A stretch of 64,000 nucleotides of DNA. Origin: an uncultured Alphaproteobacteria bacterium (lineage in GTDB: Bacteria; Pseudomonadota; Alphaproteobacteria; HIMB59). Below, piece by piece: positions 17,070-25,262 of this stretch (position 1 is the stretch's first letter; every line of letters starts with the position of its first letter). Made by a program: the position numbers and the translations under genes. Below the pieces are notes generated by a model that was not told the DNA's origin, ran no database searches, and worked only from the letters and a program-made list of their open reading frames with translations. The stretch lies in assembly GCA_902616855.1 (NCBI GenBank), contig CACMUL010000005.1, positions 1 to 64,000 on the forward strand, given 5' to 3'.

Positions 17070-18080
17070 CTATCTAAAACCGACTATCTTATAGACTTCT
17101 TTGAGAATTGGGCCTGCAATTGTGGATGCTTTTTCGCTACCCATATCTAGGACTTTATTTAATTCGTCTTTATTATTGAGAAGATTTAATATCTCGGTTC
17201 TAATTGGTCCTATGACTTGAATTAATTTGTCTGCAAGGTCATTTTTAAGTTTTGAGTATTCCTTGCCAGCATAACTTACTAGAGTATTTTCAATACTTTC
17301 ATTTGAACAAGCAGATAAAATATTGATTAAGTTTAAGCATTCAGGTTTATTTTGTAATTGATCCTTGTCATCAGGAATAAGGTCTGAGTCAGACTTAGCC
17401 TTTTTTATTTTTGAACTTATATCATCATCACTATCAGTTAATAAAATTCTAGAAAATTCAGATGCATCAGATTTTGACATCTTTTTAGTTCCATCTCGAA
17501 GGCTCATTACTCTTGTCGCATTACCATAAATAAGTGGTTCTGGCAGTGGAAAGAAGTCTACTTTAAAATCATTATTAAATTTTTGTGCAATGTCTCTTGA
17601 CAGTTCTAAATGTTGTTTTTGATCATCACCCACTGGAACATGTGTTGCAAGGTAAGCAAGAATATCTGCAGCCATTAAGTTTGGATAAACCATTAAACCA
17701 ACACTTACGTTTTCTTTATTCTTTCCAGCTTTATCTTTAAATTGTGTCATTCTATTAAGCCAACCAATTCGACTGACACAATTAAATACCCAAGCAAGCT
17801 GAGAGTGTTCTGCTACACTTGATTGTTGAAAAATAATTTGTTTTTTATAGTCCACTCCTGCTGCAATAAACGATGCTAATACCTCAAGTGTGTTTGAGCG
17901 AAGTTCAGCTGGATTTTGCTCAACAGTAATGGCGTGTTGGTCTACAACACAATAAATACATTCAAATTCTTTTTGAAGCCCTACAAAGTTTTTTATGGCA
18001 CCAAGATAGTTACCTAAATGCAGGGTTCCTGTTGGTTGAACACCAGAAAAAACTCTTTTTTGGAAACTGCTCATATTCAA
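17070..18080 (-). CDS. trpS: Tryptophanyl-tRNA synthetase
   Basis: Class Ic aminoacyl-tRNA synthetase charging tRNA-Trp. The 336 aa protein shows the HIGH-type motif in PTGTLHLGNYLGA and the KMSKS loop in DGTKKMSKSDASEF. FSGVQPTG and DQHAITV are also family hallmarks. Normal length. It lies 69 bp downstream of glnD on the same strand, consistent with the ancestral glnD-(murJ)-trpS order. murJ, often between them, is absent. Confidence 0.97.
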   Translation of the reverse strand: MNMSSFQKRVFSGVQPTGTLHLGNYLGAIKNFVGLQKEFECIYCVVDQHAITVEQNPAELRSNTLEVLASFIAAGVDYKKQIIFQQSSVAEHSQLAWVFNCVSRIGWLNRMTQFKDKAGKNKENVSVGLMVYPNLMAADILAYLATHVPVGDDQKQHLELSRDIAQKFNNDFKVDFFPLPEPLIYGNATRVMSLRDGTKKMSKSDASEFSRILLTDSDDDISSKIKKAKSDSDLIPDDKDQLQNKPECLNLINILSACSNESIENTLVSYAGKEYSKLKNDLADKLIQVIGPIRTEILNLLNNKDELNKVLDMGSEKASTIAGPILKEVYKIVGFR

Positions 18081-18149
18081 ATATTATTAAAATTGATATC
18101 AGAATTATCTAATAATATCGAGGGACTAAAATTGACTAACATAAAAAAC

Positions 18150-20702
18150 CTAAAAAATAGACATCAAATCCTTTTCAATTGATTTGAGTAATTTTTCATC
18201 TTTGATTTTTTGGTTATTGCTATTCGTTAATTGAAAAATATCGAAAACCTTTTCCCCGTATGTGGAAATTTTTGCTGATTGGACACTTATTTGTTTGTCA
18301 TGAAATACTCCTAAAATATCCATTAATAATCCAGGCCTATCGCCAGATAATATTTGAAAAGTAGTGACTTGCTTACTCATATCGTTATCAATTGTAATTT
18401 GAGGATTTACAGCAAGTTTTTGTAGACCTTTGGTAAATGACCGTAAGGGTTTAAAATCTTTTTGATCAAGAGCACTCATTACATGTTTAGCTGCTCTTTT
18501 TTGTTCGCTTAAATCTAAAACACCTTTATTCAAAAAATTGGTTACCCAAAACACATCAATTACTTGATTGTTATTTAAAGATATTATTCTAGAACTAAGA
18601 ATATTCGATTGAGAGTGTGTAAACCCCGAAACAATATCTTTTAAAATTCCTGGTCTATTTTTACTTGTGACAACAACAGCACTATATTCTTTATTTTCAT
18701 AATTAAGAAAATTTACAGAGTTAATAACCTTTGCTTTTTTATTTCTTTGGTAAATTTTAAAAATATCGACGATCATTCTTGATGAAAAGGCTTCCCAGAA
18801 TTGATTTGGAAATTCATTTATCGAATTTTTTATAAACTTTTTTAAATTAACATCAGATTTTTGTAATACTGATTTCTTTAAAGATACTTGAACAGAAGTA
18901 GAATAAGTTTTTGTGTCTAGACCTCTTTGCAGAAAATCTCTTGCATTATAAAATAAACTTCTAAGCAGGCTTATTCTCCATTCGTTTAGAACATTTGGTC
19001 CGACAGAGGCAATGTCACATAAAGTAAAAAGAAACAATGAGTTTATTTTTTCTTCTGTGTTTGCAATAGAAGTAAATTTAGCAATTGCCTCAGGACTTTG
19101 AGTGTCATTTTTAAAAGCTGTATCGCTCATTGCTAAATGATTTTCAACTAACCACAATGTCAATTCTTTCACTTCTTCTGATACAGGAAGTCTTTTTAGG
19201 ACCTTTTTGGTCAACTCTGTTCCATAAACAGAATGATTTTTTGGCCCCTTCTTTCCAATGTCATGAAATAGTAAAGCGATGTGAAGGGCTTCTCTTGAGG
19301 ATAACCTGCTATATATTTCATTATAAAAGGATTTTTGTCTTAGCTCATTTAGGTTGTGCAGTGTTAATAATAAGTGTTCGTCGGTGGTGTAGTGATGATA
19401 AATATCAAACTGCACTTGTCCCCAAACTCTGCCAAACTCAGGAAATATTTCGCTAAATAGCTGGGTATCATTAAAATCATGAAGGGCCTGTATAGGATTT
19501 TTTTTGGAGACGACAATATTTAAAAATGATTGGAGGTGCTGTTTATCTGTGGTTTTTTTTAAAACTTTTCTTTTTTCCTCGACGGTCTTTAAAAAGCGAG
19601 GATGAATGAGTAAATTATGTTCCAAGGATTTTTCAAAGACGTTTGCCCATTTTAGTTGAAGGTTTTTAGCGGTATTATTTTTTAAATTCAGAAAACCTTT
19701 TTCAATTATAAATTCTTTTTCTAATGATTTAGTTTTAGTGGGTTTTCTTTTATAAATTGTTTTGATTATTAAATCCTCTGGAAGCTTTGAATAAAAGGCT
19801 CTTAAGAGAGAATTAATTTTTGCAACATTCACAAACAAATCTTTCATAAAAATCTCCACTCCTTTTTCCTTCTTTTTATCTTTGTAAGAGAGTTTTTTTG
19901 AAACTTTTAATTGATTTTCAATAGATAGAACATCACCTTTGCTTTCGTTAAATAAATGAATAAATGCTCGAATGGTTAAGAGAAATTTCCAAGCATTCTT
20001 TAATTCTTTAATTTCCTCTTTGGTATAGATATTAACAGACGTTAAGTCTTCTAATTTATAAATGTTAAACATAAAGATCGATACCCACAGTATGGTATGA
20101 ATATCTCTAAGACCCCCAATACCCTCTTTGATATTCGGCTCTAAATTACTTTTAATTCCTATTCGATAGTCATGTCTTTCAACCAACTCTATAAGCTTTA
20201 ATTCGCTGAGCTTTAGGGGATTTTGTTTTCCAATTAAAATCTTAATGGACCGAACAAACTCACCGTATTGAATTTCATCACCAATGATAAATCGACTCTC
20301 AACAAATTTTGTAATTGTTTTTATATCTTTCTTAGAGTCGATTAATGCCTGTTTAATTGTTAAGAAAGATATTCCAACTTCTAATCCAATATCCCACAGT
20401 GTATTATTTAATTGAGTAATAAAATCTCTTATATTTTTATTAGATTTTTTATAAATAAATAGTAAGTCAACATCACTTTTTGGTGACAAGTCATGTCTGC
20501 CGTACCCACCTACAGCGATTAAAGAGAAATCTTCTATTGGATAAATATTATAAATTCCTTTAACTATTTCTTTTACAACTGTATCCACAAGATCTGTATG
20601 ATTTTTATTAAAATAGAAGCCATCATTAGTTGATGCTAATTTTTGAAATAATTTAACCTTATTTGATTGATACTTCTTTTTTATTTGAGAGATATCTTTC
20701 AT
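18150..20702 (-). CDS. glnD: PII uridylyltransferase/uridylyl-removing enzyme
   Basis: Bifunctional nitrogen sensor that uridylylates PII under nitrogen limitation and deuridylylates it when glutamine is high. Domains in order: nucleotidyltransferase (AVGGYGRHDLSPKSDVDLLF), a central helical region, an HD hydrolase domain (ALLFHDIGKKGPKNHS), then two C-terminal ACT domains (SRPGILKDIV..., GDRPGLLMDILG) for glutamine sensing. The ORF track starts at 20741. I prefer ATG 20702 (MKDISQIKKKYQ), since the extra 13 residues run through the divergent regulatory region. About 850 aa, near the family's usual size. Confidence 0.95.
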   Translation of the reverse strand: MKDISQIKKKYQSNKVKLFQKLASTNDGFYFNKNHTDLVDTVVKEIVKGIYNIYPIEDFSLIAVGGYGRHDLSPKSDVDLLFIYKKSNKNIRDFITQLNNTLWDIGLEVGISFLTIKQALIDSKKDIKTITKFVESRFIIGDEIQYGEFVRSIKILIGKQNPLKLSELKLIELVERHDYRIGIKSNLEPNIKEGIGGLRDIHTILWVSIFMFNIYKLEDLTSVNIYTKEEIKELKNAWKFLLTIRAFIHLFNESKGDVLSIENQLKVSKKLSYKDKKKEKGVEIFMKDLFVNVAKINSLLRAFYSKLPEDLIIKTIYKRKPTKTKSLEKEFIIEKGFLNLKNNTAKNLQLKWANVFEKSLEHNLLIHPRFLKTVEEKRKVLKKTTDKQHLQSFLNIVVSKKNPIQALHDFNDTQLFSEIFPEFGRVWGQVQFDIYHHYTTDEHLLLTLHNLNELRQKSFYNEIYSRLSSREALHIALLFHDIGKKGPKNHSVYGTELTKKVLKRLPVSEEVKELTLWLVENHLAMSDTAFKNDTQSPEAIAKFTSIANTEEKINSLFLFTLCDIASVGPNVLNEWRISLLRSLFYNARDFLQRGLDTKTYSTSVQVSLKKSVLQKSDVNLKKFIKNSINEFPNQFWEAFSSRMIVDIFKIYQRNKKAKVINSVNFLNYENKEYSAVVVTSKNRPGILKDIVSGFTHSQSNILSSRIISLNNNQVIDVFWVTNFLNKGVLDLSEQKRAAKHVMSALDQKDFKPLRSFTKGLQKLAVNPQITIDNDMSKQVTTFQILSGDRPGLLMDILGVFHDKQISVQSAKISTYGEKVFDIFQLTNSNNQKIKDEKLLKSIEKDLMSIF

Positions 20703-20718
20703 TAATAAAACTTTAACA
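20702..20718 (+). promoter_or_regulatory. Shared 17-base motif, candidate Pho-box (copy 1)
   Basis: TTAATAAAACTTTAACA is identical to copies upstream of pstS and of the plcP-like gene, all on the plus strand. Read as 7-mers spaced by 4 bases it gives CATTAAT-AAAA-CTTTAAC, like the 11-bp periodic half sites of PhoB. It lies about 34 bases before the preferred ATG of the ATP-grasp gene and touches the divergent glnD start. PhoB binding is inferred from the pst context. Confidence 0.5.
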
Positions 20719-20751
20719 TTGTATATATGTAATGGTCTCAAGAATCAATTT

Positions 20752-21606
20752 ATGTCATCAATAACTGTTTCAGACGTAATTAGTACTATTCTTCGAGGGC
20801 TGAGAGATGTTTATTTTTTGATTAGCTTATATGAATCTACCTCATCAAATAAAAAAAAAATAATCTGTTACCCTAGAAGGCCTTTGAATCCACTTTATAC
20901 TTTAGCTAAAGTTAGATGGGGCTTGCCAGTTAGGTTTACGTCCTCCCCAGAACTAGCTGACATAGAATTATATTTTTATGACAAAACTAATAGTAACTAC
21001 CAAGTCTCTGGAAATCCAAAAAAAATAGTAATAAATAAAAATTGCACTGACATCAGTAAATCTAATGTTGATAAAGTTTTCTTAGAGATTTTTGGTTATT
21101 CTCTGAGCTTAGATCCAAAAAACTTTCATGGTTCAATTTTAGAAAAATCAGAGCAAAATGCAAAACATGACGGGAAGATTATAAATAGTTCTTCGTTAGG
21201 ATTTAAAATTTATAAAAATAAGGTTTACCAAAAATTAATTAATAATATTTATAACGAATTTGCTATCGATTATAGGGTCGTATGGGTTAAAGATGAAATT
21301 GTATTAGCTTACGTGAAATTTGCTCAAAAAGAATATCGCTTTAAATCTAAAACTGTTTATTCAAAAATAGTCTCAATTTGTTCTTTATTTGAAAATGAAG
21401 AGATTAGTTTAATAAATGAATTTTGTAAAAAATTTAAACTAGATTTTGGGGAGTTAGACATTTTAAGAGATAGGGATACGAAAAAAATTTACATTGTTGA
21501 TGTCAATAAAACTGCTTGGGGTCCGCCAGATAAGATTTCACTTGAGGATGGAAAAAAAGCTATTGCACTTATTAATGACAAGTTTAGAAAAAGCTATTTA
21601 ATCTAA
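20752..21606 (+). CDS. ATP-grasp-like protein, unknown substrate
   Basis: An approximately 284 aa soluble protein, from ATG 20752; the ORF track begins at TTG 20719, inside the shared regulatory motif region. The C-terminal segment FGELDILRDRDTKKIYIVDVNKTAWGPP looks like the metal-binding end of an ATP-grasp fold (acidic residue plus Asp/Asn), with DYRVVWVKDEIVLAYVKFA as a preceding strand pair. Such enzymes ligate a carboxylate to an amine or thiol, but the substrate is unknown. It is divergent from glnD and carries the motif shared with pstS and plcP, suggesting phosphate control. The ATP-grasp call is moderate. Confidence 0.65.
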   Translation: MSSITVSDVISTILRGLRDVYFLISLYESTSSNKKKIICYPRRPLNPLYTLAKVRWGLPVRFTSSPELADIELYFYDKTNSNYQVSGNPKKIVINKNCTDISKSNVDKVFLEIFGYSLSLDPKNFHGSILEKSEQNAKHDGKIINSSSLGFKIYKNKVYQKLINNIYNEFAIDYRVVWVKDEIVLAYVKFAQKEYRFKSKTVYSKIVSICSLFENEEISLINEFCKKFKLDFGELDILRDRDTKKIYIVDVNKTAWGPPDKISLEDGKKAIALINDKFRKSYLI

Positions 21607-21631
21607 CCCTCCCTATTAATTTAGAGAGGGT
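21606..21631. terminator. Bidirectional terminator hairpin
   Basis: ACCCTCCCT and AGAGAGGGT form a 9-bp stem with one mismatch and an 8-base loop, between the convergent ATP-grasp gene and the beta-propeller gene. It overlaps the last base of the ATP-grasp stop codon. The flanks are A/T-rich but without a long T-run. Confidence 0.6.
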
Positions 21632-21644
21632 AAAATAAATATTA

Positions 21645-23204
21645 CTAATCAATTATAACTTCGTAAATAGCAGTTGAACCCGAAAGTTCATAGGCTCCAA
21701 TCAATAAAGGAGTTCCTTTTCTGACATGATAAAGTGGAGGTGTCTTGTCGGCAGGTATAAAAACTAATGATTCAGGAGATATGTCACCACCAGTTTGGTT
21801 TGTACCATCTCCAAAAAAGTTTCTACCATTAAAATATCCAAGAAATTTTGGTTTTACCATACCAGTAATATCGTACATCATGATACCGCCCTGTCTTTCA
21901 AGACCTACAAAAGCTATTGTTCTTCCATCAATTTCTCCAACTGTAAGAGCCTCTGGCTCTGCACCTTTATCGTCACTTCTGTCATCAAAAGATCCCGCAT
22001 CCTCATTCCAGTTAAAAAAACCTGAAAACGCTGTTCTAACAGCAATATCATTACCGCTATCATAAATAATTTGTCCAGTATTACCGTCTAAAATTGAAAA
22101 AGATCTTCCACCGTAGGTATAGATTTCTTCATAAAAACCGTCACCATCAGCATCTCCCATAGTAGTAGTTGTTTTTAACCTACCGAGATTTGATTTTTTT
22201 TGTAGCTCTGAGGCATTAGGAAAGACTGAAGGGTCTAAAGTTAAATCAGCGACCCTTACCTCTTCTGAGAATCCATCGTAATCTTTTGCATCTCCCTCAT
22301 TAGCCATTAAAACATAATCATACATTTCACCATTAATCTCTTTACTGACAACTACCATGGTGTCTGGTTGATACATTCCTTTAACCGGCCAAGGCTGTAT
22401 ATTAACTCTGTTATCCTTATTCGAAGCATCAAGAGCGGACTGAGACCAATCTTTATAGCCTAAACCAAAGTAATCAGTAACTATGCCCAAACTAATATCT
22501 ATCTTTGCAATAACGTTATTTTCTTGAAGAGCTACATAAGCTCTTTTAGAGTCACCGCTAACTGCTATAAACTCTGGTTCAGCATCATACAAAAAAGATG
22601 ATCCAGGTTTTACAATTCTGCCACCCTCTGGAGCCCCATTGTAATAAAAGTTTATATTTCTGATTTTATCTTCACTAGGGCCAACAAACCATTTGTTTAA
22701 ATCAATAATTGAAACAGATCCTTTGGGATCAACAGTGTAGTCATCATTTGGCTCACCCTCATTGGCGACCAATGCATATTTCCCATCCGGAGTAAATACA
22801 ACATTATCAGGCAGCGCACCTACTGAGTACCCAAAAGCCAATTTTAATGTATTAAGATTATAGAACAAAACAGCACCATTGTCTTGTTTGTCTTCTGCCT
22901 CGATTGCTAAAGCAAGCAAACCTGCTTGTTCTGAAACAGCAACACTGTTTATTCCACCAACACCTGCTCTTGGTTTGATTGAAATTAATTTTTCTGTATA
23001 TGGTAATCTTGTAATATCTAAAACATCTATAGATTTTGTTAGATTGTTTGTTACAAATATTCTGTTTCTTTGAGAGTCGTAAGCTAAAATTTCTGATCCA
23101 CCTTCGTCCCATGAAAAAGTTGAATAGCCTGAGATTTTATTAAGTTCCAATGCATTTACATTGAAAAAAACAAAGCTTAAAAGCATTGATAATAATAATT
23201 TCAT
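21645..23204 (-). CDS. Secreted choice-of-anchor I family beta-propeller protein
   Basis: A 519 aa exported protein. I choose ATG 23204 because GGAG lies eight bases upstream and the protein then starts with a clean signal peptide (MKLLLSMLLSFVFFNVNA). The rest is a repeated beta-propeller: NRIFVTNNLTKSIDVLD, GINSVAVSEQAGLLALAIE, DNVVFTPDGKYALVANEGEP. It matches the choice-of-anchor I family, sometimes annotated as alkaline-phosphatase-like. No classical phosphatase metal motif is seen, so activity should not be assumed. Position inside the phosphate island is suggestive only. Confidence 0.8.
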   Translation of the reverse strand: MKLLLSMLLSFVFFNVNALELNKISGYSTFSWDEGGSEILAYDSQRNRIFVTNNLTKSIDVLDITRLPYTEKLISIKPRAGVGGINSVAVSEQAGLLALAIEAEDKQDNGAVLFYNLNTLKLAFGYSVGALPDNVVFTPDGKYALVANEGEPNDDYTVDPKGSVSIIDLNKWFVGPSEDKIRNINFYYNGAPEGGRIVKPGSSFLYDAEPEFIAVSGDSKRAYVALQENNVIAKIDISLGIVTDYFGLGYKDWSQSALDASNKDNRVNIQPWPVKGMYQPDTMVVVSKEINGEMYDYVLMANEGDAKDYDGFSEEVRVADLTLDPSVFPNASELQKKSNLGRLKTTTTMGDADGDGFYEEIYTYGGRSFSILDGNTGQIIYDSGNDIAVRTAFSGFFNWNEDAGSFDDRSDDKGAEPEALTVGEIDGRTIAFVGLERQGGIMMYDITGMVKPKFLGYFNGRNFFGDGTNQTGGDISPESLVFIPADKTPPLYHVRKGTPLLIGAYELSGSTAIYEVIID

Positions 23205-23280
23205 TATTTTTTCTCCAAATACCAAAGAATATTAGATTTATTGATTATGTAATTTTAATTAAAAAAATATTAATCTAATA

Positions 23281-24741
23281 TTAAAATTTTCTAATTAGGT
23301 TATAAAGCTGTTCAGTTTTGCCTGATTTTGGTACTTTTTGAATAGACGAAACCTTTTTTTGCTCTGCCAATGTTAAAGATTTAAGATCAAGCTGTTTTAA
23401 TAAAAAAGAAGAACCCTTAGTTATAGAGTATAAAAAATTTAATACACACCCAATCTGATAAGCTAACTTTTTTTCGTCACTTGATAAATAAGATAAATAG
23501 GTACTTAATTCTTTTTCAATAACCCTTTGGTCTAAGATATTTTTCGTGTGCCTTAAATACACTAAATATGCAATAAATACTTTTTCTGATTGTTCTATTC
23601 CTACTAGAGGACTATTTAATATTAGGTTGAATGCATAAGAAGCTCTAATTTTGGCTGTTTGCTCCCATCCCAAATCTGAAATAATACATGAGAGTTTTAT
23701 TACTCTCAGCTGGTTAGAGGACATTTTTAAATTTATAAATTTTAAATAAACATTTTTAATCCAAGCAAAAGTCTTTTTATTAAATATTAAAAAACGACAT
23801 CTACTTTTAGCTATTAATTCTAAAGAAATTTCAGTTGGATCTAAAAGCCTTTGCTTTTTGGGAAGATTTTCGTAAATGAAACCCTCTCTAATCCCGTATC
23901 TTGGATAAATAAACTGCTCGCAGTTTGATAATTTTAACACCTTGTCCAATACTTCTATTGCAATATGAATATGTTTTATTCTGTCGACAGAAATTTTCGG
24001 AATTTTTTGTAGATCATCAATCTCAATTTTTTGTAATTCTGATTTTAATTCATAAAAATTTTTCCGAGAGATACTCAAGTTATGTATTTCATTAAAGGGC
24101 AATTTATTAAAATAAATATAACATCTTGCAATTGTCCTAAATGCTCCACCAATTAAATAGAAGATTTTTTGATTTTTATGTTTTGAATTTATTTCTTTGT
24201 TAATTTTTTTATGCTCTTTATGTTCTTTAGTGAAGTTTAATATACCCAAAGGAAAAGAAGATATATTTTTAATTTTATGTGGTGTTATTTGTGCTAATTC
24301 AAGACTACCACCTCCCATATCAATAATGGTCCCATTGGCCCTAGGTATTGCAGAACGAACACCTAGTGTGGCATAGGAGGCCTCTTGTCTTCCAGATAAA
24401 GTTAAAACTTTTCCCTTAAAAACTTTTTGTATCTTATTTGTAATTTGTTTTTTGTTAGAAGCATTTCGAATTGCTGCAGTACACAAAGCGACAGAATGGT
24501 TAGGTTTTATTTCTTCAATTATTGAGTTAAAAAAAATTATTGAGTTGATACATTTTTTTTCAGCTTCTTTGCTGATCAATTTTGTTTTTGGAAGGTATTC
24601 ACCTAACCCACAAAAAAATTTTTTATTATAGAGCACATCAGGGCTTCTCATATTGCCCCTAAATACACACAATCTTACTGAATTTGACCCTATATCTATT
24701 ACTGCAATAGAATCTTTTTTATTAAGCATATTATATTGCAT
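23281..24741 (-). CDS. ppx: Exopolyphosphatase / GppA-type phosphatase
   Basis: Ppx/GppA phosphatase cleaving terminal phosphate from polyphosphate, or pppGpp to ppGpp. The 486 aa protein has the actin-like ATPase fold motifs IAVIDIGSNSVRL near the N-terminus and NGTIIDMGGGSLELA near residue 140. The C-terminal half resembles an HD-like domain. ATG 24741 or 24729 could be the start. It is divergent from sixA-ppk, whose product makes the polyphosphate it would degrade. Polyphosphate degradation is the likely role by context. Confidence 0.9.
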   Translation of the reverse strand: MQYNMLNKKDSIAVIDIGSNSVRLCVFRGNMRSPDVLYNKKFFCGLGEYLPKTKLISKEAEKKCINSIIFFNSIIEEIKPNHSVALCTAAIRNASNKKQITNKIQKVFKGKVLTLSGRQEASYATLGVRSAIPRANGTIIDMGGGSLELAQITPHKIKNISSFPLGILNFTKEHKEHKKINKEINSKHKNQKIFYLIGGAFRTIARCYIYFNKLPFNEIHNLSISRKNFYELKSELQKIEIDDLQKIPKISVDRIKHIHIAIEVLDKVLKLSNCEQFIYPRYGIREGFIYENLPKKQRLLDPTEISLELIAKSRCRFLIFNKKTFAWIKNVYLKFINLKMSSNQLRVIKLSCIISDLGWEQTAKIRASYAFNLILNSPLVGIEQSEKVFIAYLVYLRHTKNILDQRVIEKELSTYLSYLSSDEKKLAYQIGCVLNFLYSITKGSSFLLKQLDLKSLTLAEQKKVSSIQKVPKSGKTEQLYNLIRKF

Positions 24742-24752
24742 ATATTTAACAG

Positions 24753-25262
24753 ATGATTGAAAAAAAACTATTTTTATTACGTCACGCTAAATCCTCTTGG
24801 AAAAATTTAGAATTAGACGATCATGAAAGACCATTATCTGAGAGGGGGATTTTTAGTTGCCAAGTAATGGCAACGCATATTTTTAAAAAACTAAATTTTA
24901 AAGATATCTCAATTTTTTCATCGAATTCAAAAAGAACACAAGAGACATGCAAAAAAATATTTAAAAACTCAATTAAAGTTAATTTTGAAAGTGAACTATA
25001 TACTTTCAACTTTAACGATTTAATTAAATGGATAAAAAAAATTAAAATTAACAAAAATTTAATGATAGTAGGTCACAATCCAGCTTTGATTGATTTAATT
25101 AACTATATTGCAAAAGATAAAATAATAAAATTTCCAACATGTGCATTTTGCGAGATTAATCTATATATTAATTCCTGGAGTGAGATAAATAAAAATACTG
25201 GTGAAATTAAAGAACTACAATTAGTAAAAAGACTTAAAAGTTATTATTACAAGAATGAATAA
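24753..25262 (+). CDS. sixA: SixA-like histidine phosphatase
   Basis: A 169 aa member of the histidine phosphatase superfamily. The catalytic RHG-type motif is LLLRHAKSSW with the conserved following HERPLSERG, and the second histidine is in MIVGHNPALIDL. This is the SixA/phosphohistidine phosphatase type. It overlaps ppk by 8 bp and is therefore co-transcribed. Whether it acts on protein phosphohistidine or on a small phosphorylated molecule is unknown. Confidence 0.88.
   Translation: MIEKKLFLLRHAKSSWKNLELDDHERPLSERGIFSCQVMATHIFKKLNFKDISIFSSNSKRTQETCKKIFKNSIKVNFESELYTFNFNDLIKWIKKIKINKNLMIVGHNPALIDLINYIAKDKIIKFPTCAFCEINLYINSWSEINKNTGEIKELQLVKRLKSYYYKNE

Noticed and set aside
23228-23282. 11-bp A/T-rich inverted repeat between ppx and the beta-propeller gene
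   Set aside because: The repeat AATATTAGATT/AATCTAATATT has a 33-base loop and almost only A/T, so chance or a weak structure is as likely as a signal.
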